Counted from the stretch's first letter, positions 8,338 through 15,972 are shown. The stretch: 23,160 nt of DNA from Methanoregula sp. UBA276 (GCA_002508495.1 DANA01000061.1:1-23160); one strand, 5' to 3'. Numbers and translations: made by a program. Notes: generated by a model from the sequence alone, not told the origin.

Positions 8338-9053
8338 TCAAGACACTCCTTGTAACCGCGCTGTTGTATCTCTTTTAAGATCTCACGGGGGTTCCCATGG
8401 CACTTGACCTCCCCGTCGCACATGACATGTCCTTTATCAGCGTCGATATAATCGAGAATGTAACCGGTATGGGTAATAACAAGGCCGCTCTTCTTCCGGT
8501 CGACAATATGTTTGTCTTTCTCCAGAAGGCCCCCGATGTTCCTGCCGATAAGGGAGATGTTTTCTAAGTCAACCCCGCTTTCGGGCTCGTCAAGCATGAC
8601 GAAATCCGGGTTCTGGATCATCAGTTGCAGAACTTCACTGCGCTTGATCTCCCCTCCGGAGAACCCCTTGTTGATATCCCGCTCAAGAAACCGGTCCATA
8701 TGAACGATCTTTGCAAGTTCCGGTATGTTCTCTTCCTTGGTCTTGGAAATTGCCGTGAGCATCTTTCCGAGTTTCAGCCCGGAAATGGTCGGCGGGCGCT
8801 GGAACATCATGCCGACACCCCGCTGCGCCCGTTCATGGGCATGCATCGCAGTGACATCCTCACCTTTAAACAGGATCTGGCCCTTGGTTATAACGTAACT
8901 GGAAAAGCCCATGATTGTCATCAGGAGCGTTGTTTTACCTGAACCATTCGGACCCATGAGCACGTGGGTCTCTCCCCCCCCGATCGTAAGGTTGATATCG
9001 TGCAAAACTTCCTTGTCCCCGACATTAACTGACAGGTTCTTGATCTGCAGCAT
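8322..9053 (-). CDS. sufC: Fe-S cluster assembly ATPase SufC
   Basis: ABC-type ATPase that powers SufB during Fe-S cluster assembly; soluble and cytoplasmic. In 243 residues one sees Walker A GPNGSGKTT (34-42), the ABC signature SGGEIKRSEVLQL, Walker B with MLDEPESGVDLENI and the switch histidine in LVITHTGYIL. The C-terminus ends in ECLECRSQ, giving a CxxC. The start at ATG 9053 (MLQIKNLSVN) is chosen because it matches the family opening and has GAGAG a few bases upstream; an ATG four codons earlier (9065) is possible. It is the first gene of the long leftward gene string, facing the DNA methyltransferase across a 121-base divergent promoter region. Confidence 0.94.
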   Translation of the reverse strand: MLQIKNLSVNVGDKEVLHDINLTIGGGETHVLMGPNGSGKTTLLMTIMGFSSYVITKGQILFKGEDVTAMHAHERAQRGVGMMFQRPPTISGLKLGKMLTAISKTKEENIPELAKIVHMDRFLERDINKGFSGGEIKRSEVLQLMIQNPDFVMLDEPESGVDLENISLIGRNIGGLLEKDKHIVDRKKSGLVITHTGYILDYIDADKGHVMCDGEVKCHGNPREILKEIQQRGYKECLECRSQ

Positions 9054-9083
9054 AAGAACTCTCATTCACACTATGTCTATCGC

Positions 9084-9100
9084 CCCAATTAACGCTTTTG
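9084..9100 (-). promoter_or_regulatory. Possible promoter of the sufC-led operon
   Basis: On the minus strand, CAAAAGCGTTAATTGG forms a BRE-like purine stretch followed by a weak TATA-like GTTAATTG about 36 bases upstream of the sufC ATG. That spacing would give a leader of roughly 10 bases carrying the GAGAG ribosome site. The match to the archaeal consensus is weak. Confidence 0.33.
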
Positions 9101-9129
9101 ACGTGACCATGCTTGGAAAAAACGACATC

Positions 9130-9137
9130 CTTTAACA
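9130..9137 (+). promoter_or_regulatory. Possible TATA box of the DNA methyltransferase gene
   Basis: CTTTAACA lies about 42 bases upstream of the ATG at 9175 and would place transcription start near 9160. The following AGGAAAAC could serve as a distant ribosome site. The match is weak and is reported because this is the only plausible rightward box in the divergent gap. Confidence 0.3.
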
Positions 9138-9174
9138 GGCACAGGGGAATAGTACATTTCAGGAAAACCTGGTC

Positions 9175-10083
9175 ATGCGTTTGGAAAAGGTTCAGAATAA
9201 GGATGGCAAGGCAAAAATCCGAAACGGGACACGCTCCGCCAACAAGAGCCATGCTGCTCCTGATTCCCTGGCAGTCGAACCGTTCGTGAACCGGATCATC
9301 TGCGGTGATTCCCGGCAGGTACTATCACAAATCCCTGACCAGAGCATCGATTGTATCATAACCTCCCCCCCATACAACTTCGGGCACTCGTACGCCCAGG
9401 ACCCCCATGATGACACGCATGAATGGAACGAATATTTCACCACGCTTCTTGCGGTCTGGAAGGAATGTGCCCGGGTCCTGAAACCCGGTGGCAGGATAGC
9501 AGTCAATGTCCAGCCGCTCTTTTCCGATTACGTCCCCACCCACCACATCATATCCCGGCAGCTGGCATCCCTCGGGCTTCTCTGGAAAGCGGAGTTCTTG
9601 TGGGAGAAGAATAATTACAATGCGAAATACACCGCGTGGGGGAGCTGGAAATCCCCCTCGATGCCCTACATCAAATACACCTGGGAGTTTATCGAGGTGT
9701 TCGACAAGATCACGCATAAAAAAACCGGGAACCGGGAGAACATTGATATCACCGCTGAAGAGTTCAAGGAATGGGTGATGGGAAAATGGTCATTCCCGCC
9801 GGAAATACGGATGAAAGATTTTCATCACCCGGCCATGTTCCCGGAAGAACTCCCGCGCCGGCTCCTGAAACTCTTCACCTACCAAAACGACATTATCCTC
9901 GATCCTTTCAACGGCGCCGGTACCACAACCCTTGTCGCGTACAAACACGGAAGGCGTTTTATCGGGGTAGACAATTCCCGGCAGTATTGTGAAACAGCAT
10001 TCGTACGGCTGGAGAACCACCGGAATAATGCTGCCCATGACCCCCTCTGCCCCGCACCTGCAATCGTTGTTTTTGATCCGTAA
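9175..10083 (+). CDS. Orphan site-specific DNA methyltransferase, beta class (probable N4-cytosine or N6-adenine; CTAG type possible)
   Basis: A 302-residue SAM-dependent DNA methyltransferase. Catalytic motif IV TSPPYN (63-68) precedes the SAM-binding motif DPFNGAGTT (243-251), the order of beta-class amino-methyltransferases. VLKPGGRIAVNV (101-112) and RRFIGVDNSRQYCETA (260-275) are further family segments. KYTAWGSWKSPSMPYI (151-166) resembles, from memory, a block in CTAG-specific N4-cytosine enzymes such as M.MthZI; this is an inference. No restriction endonuclease or specificity subunit lies beside it, so it is an orphan or has a distant partner. The first 35 residues are basic and low in conservation, so the true start could be a little further in. 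It converges on the transglutaminase-like gene with 12 bases between stops. Confidence 0.88.
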   Translation: MRLEKVQNKDGKAKIRNGTRSANKSHAAPDSLAVEPFVNRIICGDSRQVLSQIPDQSIDCIITSPPYNFGHSYAQDPHDDTHEWNEYFTTLLAVWKECARVLKPGGRIAVNVQPLFSDYVPTHHIISRQLASLGLLWKAEFLWEKNNYNAKYTAWGSWKSPSMPYIKYTWEFIEVFDKITHKKTGNRENIDITAEEFKEWVMGKWSFPPEIRMKDFHHPAMFPEELPRRLLKLFTYQNDIILDPFNGAGTTTLVAYKHGRRFIGVDNSRQYCETAFVRLENHRNNAAHDPLCPAPAIVVFDP

Positions 10084-10095
10084 CAGCCGGTCATT

Positions 10096-11229
10096 TCACG
10101 ATGGCATCGTGGTTTTGATGAAGTTGAACACGCCCTTGCGGTCGAATTCGTGGCTGATGATGAAATTGTAGATATTGACATTGGTCTCGTAGCGCGCAAA
10201 AAGATCATGATAGTCCTGGAGCGCAGTATTGTATGCAGAAACCTTTGCATTGTGGGTGGTGACAAGGGTATTGTATTCCCAAATGTTACCGGTGGTTTTC
10301 AGGCCCTGGAGGCGTTTCTCCATCGCGAGGATCTCCTGCCGTTCCGCGGTAAGCGCGGTCTCCATCTTCTGGATGACCCCTTCCATTTCTTCTGCTTTCG
10401 TTCGGGACTGAACCCGCATATCCTCGATATACCGGGTCTCGGCACAGCGGGTATAGGTTTTTGTACCATTCCCTACCGGGATGACCACCGGCTCTGATTC
10501 AATAGGTCTCCCGTTATCCAGGCTCCCGGAAACGACCCCTATGTAGGTGATATTCGTGGTTTCGAGGAACAGATACCCGGTATTCCCATATGGGCATTCT
10601 TCAGATTCAATCCCCACTGCCATGTGCTTTTCCGGGCCAAAGGAGAGAAGGGCGACAGAATAATCTTCACGGGAAAGCAGGCCGGCAAGAAGGAGACTTT
10701 TATCATCACAATCGCCGGCCTGGTCAACGACCGTCTCGACCGGAAACTTTGCCGGGGTCTCCTCAAGCGTTTCATATCCCAGAGACTGGACATAGACCGC
10801 GATCAACTCCAGGTATTCGTCGTTGTCAAGGTTCTCATCCACGCGAATTTCACGGAATACCGTCAGAAGATCCGTAAAGAGCGGTTCCTGGGCGGGGTCA
10901 TTGATCATTGCCCGGTAACTTTCTGGAATCCAGGTGTTTTCTGAGATGTTTCCTATCACGGTGACCGATTTGTCCGCCCTTTTTGCCGCTTCGTATACCG
11001 AACCGTTTACGGTAACGGATACCGTTGCGGTTCTGTCCTGGAACGGATACGTGGTGGTGACAATAAGCGGAGCCTGGCCGGAGACGACCGGATCAATACG
11101 GGGGGAGATGACACGCTCTTCTGGGAAAAAAAATCCGGCAAGAGAAAAAACCAAGGTCGCAAGTACTGCAAAAAGAAGAACCGTTCCTGCTACCCGAATT
11201 GCCCTGCCCTGCCCCGTCAACGCTCCCAC
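10096..11229 (-). CDS. Membrane-anchored transglutaminase-like protein with C-terminal coiled coil
   Basis: A 377-residue protein with one hydrophobic N-terminal segment (about 11-34) that is an uncleaved anchor or a signal peptide, so the rest probably lies outside the membrane. The papain-like transglutaminase core is seen as QAGDCDDKSLLLAGLL (170-185, Cys174) and the histidine in EKHMAVGIE (200-208, His202). FLETTN (221-226) takes the third catalytic position, with Glu/Thr where Asp is usual. Residues about 270-350 are rich in heptad-like Glu/Lys/Leu and predict a coiled coil. It may be a protease or may only bind peptides. The start is a GTG that overlaps the HAD gene by 13 bases; a TTG three codons later is an alternative. 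Co-transcription with the HAD gene is likely. Confidence 0.82.
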   Translation of the reverse strand: MGALTGQGRAIRVAGTVLLFAVLATLVFSLAGFFFPEERVISPRIDPVVSGQAPLIVTTTYPFQDRTATVSVTVNGSVYEAAKRADKSVTVIGNISENTWIPESYRAMINDPAQEPLFTDLLTVFREIRVDENLDNDEYLELIAVYVQSLGYETLEETPAKFPVETVVDQAGDCDDKSLLLAGLLSREDYSVALLSFGPEKHMAVGIESEECPYGNTGYLFLETTNITYIGVVSGSLDNGRPIESEPVVIPVGNGTKTYTRCAETRYIEDMRVQSRTKAEEMEGVIQKMETALTAERQEILAMEKRLQGLKTTGNIWEYNTLVTTHNAKVSAYNTALQDYHDLFARYETNVNIYNFIISHEFDRKGVFNFIKTTMPS

Positions 11230-12017
11230 CGGCCCAAATCTGCTGCTTCGACAACCTTTTCAATATCCGCAATGGAGTCAAGGACCATATCCGGCCGGAT
11301 TGCAGATTTTTTCGCAATATCCTCGCGGTATTTTCCGGTCCTGACAAGAACACCCCGCAACCCGGCCTCCTGCGCCCCGCCAACATCGGTGGCAATGTCA
11401 TCGCCAATCATGACGGCATCACGGGCCTCAAGTCCCATGTCCCCCAGTGCCAGGTCGAAAAACGCCCGTGATGGCTTTCCCATGAGGAGAGCTTTTTTCC
11501 CGGTGGCGGATTCAAGTGCAGTGACAAACGGCCCTGCAGAGAGTGAGAGGCCCTCCGATGTCATCCAGTACTGGTCCCGTTCAAGCGCGATAAGATCCGC
11601 TCCGTCAACCAGGTCCCGGAATGCACCATTCAGATTTGCATAGGTGAACTCATCACCGGCATCCCCGATGATTACAAGGTCGGTCTTTTGTTGCTGGGAT
11701 TTTCTCTCGTTTTTTGGGAAATCGCGTATGACATCTCCGGTAATTAAAAACCGGTAATTGTGCCTCCCGGAATTTTTCAGATACCGGGAAGCAGCAACCG
11801 CCGGGGTAAAAATCAAAGACTCCGGAATGGGAAGTCCCATAAGGGCAAGCTTTTGTGCTATGGTGTGGCGGCAGTTTCGGGTGGTGTTTGACAGGAACCG
11901 GTACGAGAACCCCCGCTCTTCAAGAATGGAAATGGCTTCACGAGCACCCGGAACCGGCGTACGTCCGGTATACATAACCCCGTCCAGATCAATTAAAACC
12001 CCCCGGATATCCGACAT
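11217..12017 (-). CDS. HAD-superfamily phosphatase, subfamily IIA (NagD-like)
   Basis: A 266-residue cytoplasmic hydrolase. HAD motif I is DLDGVMYTG (10-18, Asp10 and Asp12), motif II is SNTT (43-46), the motif III lysine is in LLMGKPS (Lys181), and motif IV is MIGDDIATDVGGA (203-215). The cap insertion between motifs II and III is of the C2 type typical of NagD/HDHD2 proteins, which dephosphorylate nucleotides, glycerol phosphate or 2-phosphoglycolate; the substrate here cannot be told. I chose ATG 12017 (MSDIRGV) rather than the in-frame start 11 codons earlier, because GAGG lies about 10 bases before it and the family opens right at IRGVLIDLDG. A TATA-like ATACATATC is about 23 bases upstream. 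Confidence 0.91.
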   Translation of the reverse strand: MSDIRGVLIDLDGVMYTGRTPVPGAREAISILEERGFSYRFLSNTTRNCRHTIAQKLALMGLPIPESLIFTPAVAASRYLKNSGRHNYRFLITGDVIRDFPKNERKSQQQKTDLVIIGDAGDEFTYANLNGAFRDLVDGADLIALERDQYWMTSEGLSLSAGPFVTALESATGKKALLMGKPSRAFFDLALGDMGLEARDAVMIGDDIATDVGGAQEAGLRGVLVRTGKYREDIAKKSAIRPDMVLDSIADIEKVVEAADLGRWER

Positions 12018-12034
12018 GAATTTCAGCCTCAAAA

Positions 12035-12044
12035 GATATGTATG
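12035..12044 (-). promoter_or_regulatory. Possible TATA box of the HAD phosphatase gene
   Basis: CATACATATC on the minus strand is centred about 23 bases before the ATG at 12017, which would give a leaderless or very short-leader transcript. The GAGG before the ATG would then be partly unused, so this remains tentative. Confidence 0.33.
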
Positions 12045-12239
12045 CCCCATAGCCGGAAACGCTGCCGCTTCATGCTAGTAGTGTGTTCTGGTGAAGGGAA
12101 AATTTCTTTTGTTGTTTCTCTGGTTATCAGGAGCTCTTGTTGCATCTCGTCAGGTGCAGGTCGGGAGAGATCATGGTGTGGTTTTTGCTCTGGAACAATA
12201 CTGCGTTTCCCGTTTACTTTCACTCCCCGCGGCCGGGAG
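12045..12239. other. Divergent intergenic region between the HAD gene and the mrfB-like gene
   Basis: This is the longest gene-free stretch of the window (about 257 bases between the two start codons). It holds a CTAG at 12075-12078, one of only four in the window, and a short dyad next to the rightward TATA box. I see no tRNA, no C/D or H/ACA guide RNA boxes and no convincing small gene; the open frames crossing it have no ribosome site or family resemblance. Confidence 0.5.
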
Positions 12240-12240
12240 T
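12222..12240. repeat. Inverted repeat abutting the mrfB-like promoter
   Basis: ACTCCC (12222-12227) and GGGAGT (12235-12240) are perfect 6-base arms around a 7-base centre. The right arm runs directly into the TATA-like sequence, so the dyad covers the position of the BRE. It may be a repressor site; a chance GC-rich dyad cannot be excluded. Confidence 0.45.
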
Positions 12241-12249
12241 TTAATAATT
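12240..12249 (+). promoter_or_regulatory. TATA box of the mrfB-mrfA-like operon
   Basis: TTTAATAATT is a good match to the archaeal TATA element and is centred about 31 bases before the ATG at 12275. Transcription would start within a few bases of that ATG, so the message is nearly leaderless. This supports ATG 12275 over the GTG at 12266. Confidence 0.55.
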
Positions 12250-12274
12250 CCCCTGCTGGATTCTTGTGCAGGTA

Positions 12275-13360
12275 ATGACTGCGACACCCCTTTTCAACCG
12301 GGCCGGCATGCTCTGGCAACAGCGTATTTCAGGTATGCATGAGTATGAGTTTGTCCGCGAAGGGAATGTCTTCAGCGCGGGTTTCTCGCAATCATTCGTT
12401 TTCTCCTCCGAATATGAAGCAGCACGACAGCTTCTGGCAACGCTCCTCTCCCAATACCAGGGCAGGAACTTCGATTCTGTTTTTTGCGGCAGGGATGAGG
12501 TAAATTCCGGGGGTGTATGTTTTGCGCATACGAGCCGTCATGACCTGTCCTTTCATCCTTTCGATACCGGTCGTTTCAGGGATGAGGTAGAAAAGGACCT
12601 CAGCCTTGTACACGGGATCGGGCCGGCAACAGGGAAGAAGCTGAACGCACGGGGATACCTGACGCTTAACGATTTGTGCAGGCATCCGCACTATTGTCAC
12701 AATGCGAAGGATGTCCTCACCCGCATCTCCGGTGGAAATACCCTTGAGATCATGAACCTTATCGGGGGACGGCACTCGCGATCGCATCGCAGTGTCCTGG
12801 GTACTGCAGCAATGCATGAACCGGAGGATTTTGTTTTCTTTGACATAGAGACGCTGGGGCTCTTTGGCCGACCCATCATCCTCTTTGGTATCGGATCGGT
12901 TGAGAACGAAAAATTGTGTGTCACCCAGTACCTGCTGCGGGATATTGATGAAGAGGAGGCTGCACTGCTGGCCACTGTCAGCCACCTTTCCGGGGATCAT
13001 CCGGCTCTTGTTACGTTCAATGGCAAATCCTTCGATCTTCCCTATCTTACGGATCGCCTTGCATACTATGGGCTCGGATCCCCGGTGGCAATCCCGCATT
13101 TCGACATGCTCCATTTCAGCCGGCGGCGGTGGAAAGGAGAGCTCTCTTCCCTCCGGCTCACTGCACTTGAAAAGGCGGTACTGGAAATCAAACGGAAGGA
13201 TGACATCCCCGGCCAGATGGTACCGGAATTTTACGAAGCCTACCAGCGGAGCGGAAATTGCGGCCCGCTCGTCCCCATCCTTGACCATAACCGGCAGGAT
13301 GTTGTCTCGCTTGCCCGGCTCTTTTTCCATCTCATGGGGGAATCCTATGGCTGTACCTGA
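12275..13360 (+). CDS. DEDDh 3'-5' exonuclease with HhH element, MrfB/YprB-like
   Basis: A 361-residue protein of the YprB RNase H-like exonuclease family. The active-site set is visible: FFDIETLG (188-195, Asp190 and Glu192), TFNGKSFDLPYL (247-258, Asp254) and HNRQDVVSL (338-346, His338 and Asp342), matching a DEDDh nuclease. Before it, LVHGIGPATGKKLNARGYLTL (111-131) is a helix-hairpin-helix, a non-specific DNA-binding element. In Bacillus subtilis the counterpart MrfB works with the helicase MrfA in repair of mitomycin-type damage; here the helicase gene follows with a 14-base overlap, so the pair is likely to act together. The start is ATG 12275 on promoter spacing; a GTG three codons upstream is possible. 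Confidence 0.87.
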   Translation: MTATPLFNRAGMLWQQRISGMHEYEFVREGNVFSAGFSQSFVFSSEYEAARQLLATLLSQYQGRNFDSVFCGRDEVNSGGVCFAHTSRHDLSFHPFDTGRFRDEVEKDLSLVHGIGPATGKKLNARGYLTLNDLCRHPHYCHNAKDVLTRISGGNTLEIMNLIGGRHSRSHRSVLGTAAMHEPEDFVFFDIETLGLFGRPIILFGIGSVENEKLCVTQYLLRDIDEEEAALLATVSHLSGDHPALVTFNGKSFDLPYLTDRLAYYGLGSPVAIPHFDMLHFSRRRWKGELSSLRLTALEKAVLEIKRKDDIPGQMVPEFYEAYQRSGNCGPLVPILDHNRQDVVSLARLFFHLMGESYGCT

Positions 13361-15656
13361 TCTCCTCCGGCTTCTTGACTCAGTGCCCTCGTATCGCGAA
13401 CGGGTGACCCATATTGAGACAACAGAACCGGTAACCGCACGGTACGGGAGACTTGATTGCTCCCTGTCCCCGGCACTTGAAGGATATCTCACGCAATCAG
13501 GCATCCGCCTGTACTCGCACCAGTGTGAAGCGATCAATGCATCACGGGCAGGCAGAAATGTCATTCTCACAACCCCGACTGCAAGCGGCAAGACGCTTGC
13601 TTTTAACCTCCCGGTTTTTACGGCCCTGGAATGCGACAGCGACGCACGGGCATTGTATCTCTACCCCACAAAAGCCCTTGCCAACGACCAGCTGCTCCCG
13701 CTTGATGAGTTGAGCCGGTTCACGGGAATTTCGGCCCGTTCTGCGATATATGACGGGGATACCCCGCAATCGAAACGGGCAGCTATCCGGGAAAAATCCC
13801 GGATTATTCTCTCCAACCCCCACGAACTGCACCAGGTACTCTCCTGGCATGCCAAATGGCGCTATTTCCTTTCCGGTCTTGAGTTTATTGTAATAGATGA
13901 AGCACACCGGTACCGGGGAGTTTTTGGCTCAAATATTGCATTCGTCATCCGACGGCTCCTCCGCCTCTGCCGTCATTATGGTTCAGAGCCCCGGTTTATT
14001 CTCTCCACAGCAACCCTTGCAAACCCGCAGGAATTTGCCCGGTGCCTGACCGGGCAGGTTTTTGTGAGTGTCGAAGAAGACGGCTCTCCCCATGGAAGAA
14101 AACATTTCGTCCTGTACAACCCTTTTTTCAATGGCATCTGTGAAAAATCCGCGCACCATGAAACAAAGGACCTTCTCGTGTCCTGTGTAAAAGAAGATCT
14201 CCAGACCCTCTGTTTTACCGGTTCGCGGAAGATGGCAGAACTCCTCACCCTCTGGGCACGCGAGGATGCCCGGCTCTCTTCTGCACGGGCAGCTGATTCG
14301 ATCTCGGTATACCGGGCAGGTTTCCTGCCCGAGGAACGAAGGACAATCGAACAACAGCTGAAAGATGGCTCATTAAAGGGAGTGGTCTCGACCAATGCTC
14401 TTGAACTCGGGATTGATGTCGGCAGCCTGGATGCAGTGATCCTCTCCGGTTATCCGGGAACCATGATGTCAACGCGGCAGCAGGCCGGACGGGCCGGGCG
14501 AAAAGGGGATGAAGCCATTGCCATTCTTGTGGCACAGGCAAACCCGCTTGACCAGTATTTCATGCACCACCCGGACCGGTTCTTCAGCCGCTCGCACGAG
14601 CACGCAATTATCGATTTGAAAAATCCGTATATCCTCGCAGGCCACATCCTGTGTGCGGCAGCGGAACTCCCGGTTGACGAGGGTGCAGACCGGCAATATT
14701 TCGGGGATACCCTGGATGAATACCTGCACGATTTCCAGTCACATGATCTCCTTAGGAAGACCTCCCGCGGGTGGGTATATTCAGGAAGGGGCCGGACTGC
14801 AGAAGCAGTACGGCTTGACGGGATGCCGCAAGAGACCTTCCGTGTCCTCTGCCAGGGGAAGCTCCTCGAAACCATGGACCGGGGCCAGGCGTACCGCGAA
14901 GCACACGAGGGAGCCATCATGCTTCACCAAGGTGAAACGTATATCGTCAACGAAATGGATCCGGCAACTCACAACATCCGCGTAACCGGAACCAGCGTGG
15001 ACTACTCTACCCAGCCGTTAAAGGAAGTGGAGCTGGCGATCCTTGAAACGCTGGAAACAAAAGAGGTCAATGGCATGCGATGCTCATTCGGGGATGTTGA
15101 GGTGACCGAGCACTTCACGGGTTACAAGATCAAACGCGGGGATACCATCATTGGTATCGAGCCCCTCTCGCTTCCGCCACTCACCTTCAGGACCCGGGCA
15201 TTCTGGTTTATCCCACCGGCCGATATTAAAAAGAGCCTGGATACAGCCGGTTTGGACCTTGCCGGGGGTCTCCATGGAGCAGAACACGCAATTATCGCTC
15301 TTATGCCGCTCCATGTCCTGTGCGACCGCTGGGATATCGGGGGGATGTCCTCCCCGGCATTTGGAGCTGATGGGGAACCCGTGGTATTTGTCTATGATGG
15401 ACATGAAGGAGGGATAGGTTTGGCGGAAAAGGCCTATGCGATCCTCTCACCCCTGCTGATAAGCGCGTATGAGATGGTGCGGGACTGCCCGTGCGATGAC
15501 GGCTGCCCGTCCTGTATCCACTCCCCCAAATGCGGAAATGACAACCAGCCGCTCGATAAGGGGGCAACCACCCGCATCCTGGGCCGAATCAGTGGCGAAA
15601 TCCCCGCATGCAGTCATGAACAGGTTCCTGCCGGGACGGGGGTTGTGCCATCATAA
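13347..15656 (+). CDS. DEAH-box helicase with C-terminal cysteine cluster (DUF1998), MrfA/YprA-like
   Basis: A 769-residue superfamily 2 helicase. Visible motifs are YSHQCEAI (56-63), Walker A TPTASGKT (76-83), Ia YPTKALAND (106-114), DEAH (184-187), STATL (220-224), IV LCFTGSRKM (288-296), V STNALELGIDVG (348-359) and VI QQAGRAGRKG (378-387). The C-terminal DUF1998 part has CPCDDGCPSC (714-723) and Cys729, the metal-binding cysteine cluster seen in MrfA and fungal Hrq1-type helicases. These enzymes unwind DNA 3'-5' and take part in crosslink or mitomycin-adduct repair. The start ATG (MAVPDLLRLL) lies inside the nuclease gene with GGGGG before it; an open frame continues upstream but is only shadow. 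Full length for the family. Confidence 0.92.
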   Translation: MAVPDLLRLLDSVPSYRERVTHIETTEPVTARYGRLDCSLSPALEGYLTQSGIRLYSHQCEAINASRAGRNVILTTPTASGKTLAFNLPVFTALECDSDARALYLYPTKALANDQLLPLDELSRFTGISARSAIYDGDTPQSKRAAIREKSRIILSNPHELHQVLSWHAKWRYFLSGLEFIVIDEAHRYRGVFGSNIAFVIRRLLRLCRHYGSEPRFILSTATLANPQEFARCLTGQVFVSVEEDGSPHGRKHFVLYNPFFNGICEKSAHHETKDLLVSCVKEDLQTLCFTGSRKMAELLTLWAREDARLSSARAADSISVYRAGFLPEERRTIEQQLKDGSLKGVVSTNALELGIDVGSLDAVILSGYPGTMMSTRQQAGRAGRKGDEAIAILVAQANPLDQYFMHHPDRFFSRSHEHAIIDLKNPYILAGHILCAAAELPVDEGADRQYFGDTLDEYLHDFQSHDLLRKTSRGWVYSGRGRTAEAVRLDGMPQETFRVLCQGKLLETMDRGQAYREAHEGAIMLHQGETYIVNEMDPATHNIRVTGTSVDYSTQPLKEVELAILETLETKEVNGMRCSFGDVEVTEHFTGYKIKRGDTIIGIEPLSLPPLTFRTRAFWFIPPADIKKSLDTAGLDLAGGLHGAEHAIIALMPLHVLCDRWDIGGMSSPAFGADGEPVVFVYDGHEGGIGLAEKAYAILSPLLISAYEMVRDCPCDDGCPSCIHSPKCGNDNQPLDKGATTRILGRISGEIPACSHEQVPAGTGVVPS

Positions 15657-15664
15657 GTGGAACG

Positions 15665-15898
15665 TCAGTCTACGATGATCTCGTGGACGCCCGTGCTTGC
15701 AGGATCATCCGCAAAGATGAACAGCTCGTCAATTCCCGCGTGAAGCGTCCGTGCCACGTCATGGGCAAGTTTCAGCGAAGGATTATACTTCCCCTGTTCG
15801 AGGAAGACGATGGTCTCCCTCCGTACGCCTACGGCTTTTGCAAGGTCATCCTGGGTCATGGCAAGTCGCGCCCGGTATTCCTTTATCCGTGTCTGCAT
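15665..15898 (-). CDS. Small Xre-family helix-turn-helix transcriptional regulator
   Basis: A 77-residue regulator. MQTRIKEYRARLAMTQDDLA opens a Cro/CI-type HTH whose recognition part is VGVRRETIVFLEQGKYNPSL (23-42), closely matching the widespread 66-70 residue archaeal/bacterial single-domain repressors of this type. The last 15 residues are an extra acidic tail. It probably binds as a dimer and represses its own operon; two dyads upstream of the partner gene are the obvious targets. ATG 15898 is chosen because GAGGAT stands 3 bases before it and the conserved family start falls there. An ATG at 15973, overlapping the stop of the upstream membrane gene, would add 25 non-conserved residues and cannot be excluded. 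It converges on the helicase gene, 8 bases apart. Confidence 0.88.
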   Translation of the reverse strand: MQTRIKEYRARLAMTQDDLAKAVGVRRETIVFLEQGKYNPSLKLAHDVARTLHAGIDELFIFADDPASTGVHEIIVD

Positions 15899-15901
15899 GG
15901 G

Positions 15902-15907
15902 ATCCTC
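15902..15907 (-). promoter_or_regulatory. Ribosome-binding site deciding the HTH gene start
   Basis: GAGGAT on the minus strand is followed by CCC and the ATG at 15898. The other in-frame ATGs (15919, 15955, 15973) lack a comparable purine-rich site, which is the main reason for the short form of the regulator. Confidence 0.6.
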
Positions 15908-15972
15908 GGTATTTGGCATTCCAAGTTGGTTGTTCGTAGAGTCAAACTCTGCCATGCGTGGGCAGAAGCCCA

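Noticed and set aside
9054..9174. Possible tRNA or guide RNA in the divergent gap
   Set aside because: No cloverleaf arms, T-loop GTTCRA signature or C/D boxes in the 121 bases; the space is sufficiently explained by two promoters.
9175..10083. Complete restriction-modification system
   Set aside because: The flanking genes are sufC and a transglutaminase-like protein; neither resembles a nuclease or specificity subunit.
12091..12342. Plus-strand open frame starting MKGKFLLLFLWLSGALVAS, looking like a small secreted protein
   Set aside because: It runs 68 bases into the nuclease gene in another frame, begins with GTG without a ribosome site, and loses its signal-peptide look after 20 residues; the TATA box at 12240 fits the nuclease gene instead.
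12392..13591. 399-codon minus-strand open frame
   Set aside because: It is antisense to the exonuclease gene and the helicase start, whose catalytic motifs are unmistakable; its own translation has no recognisable domain.
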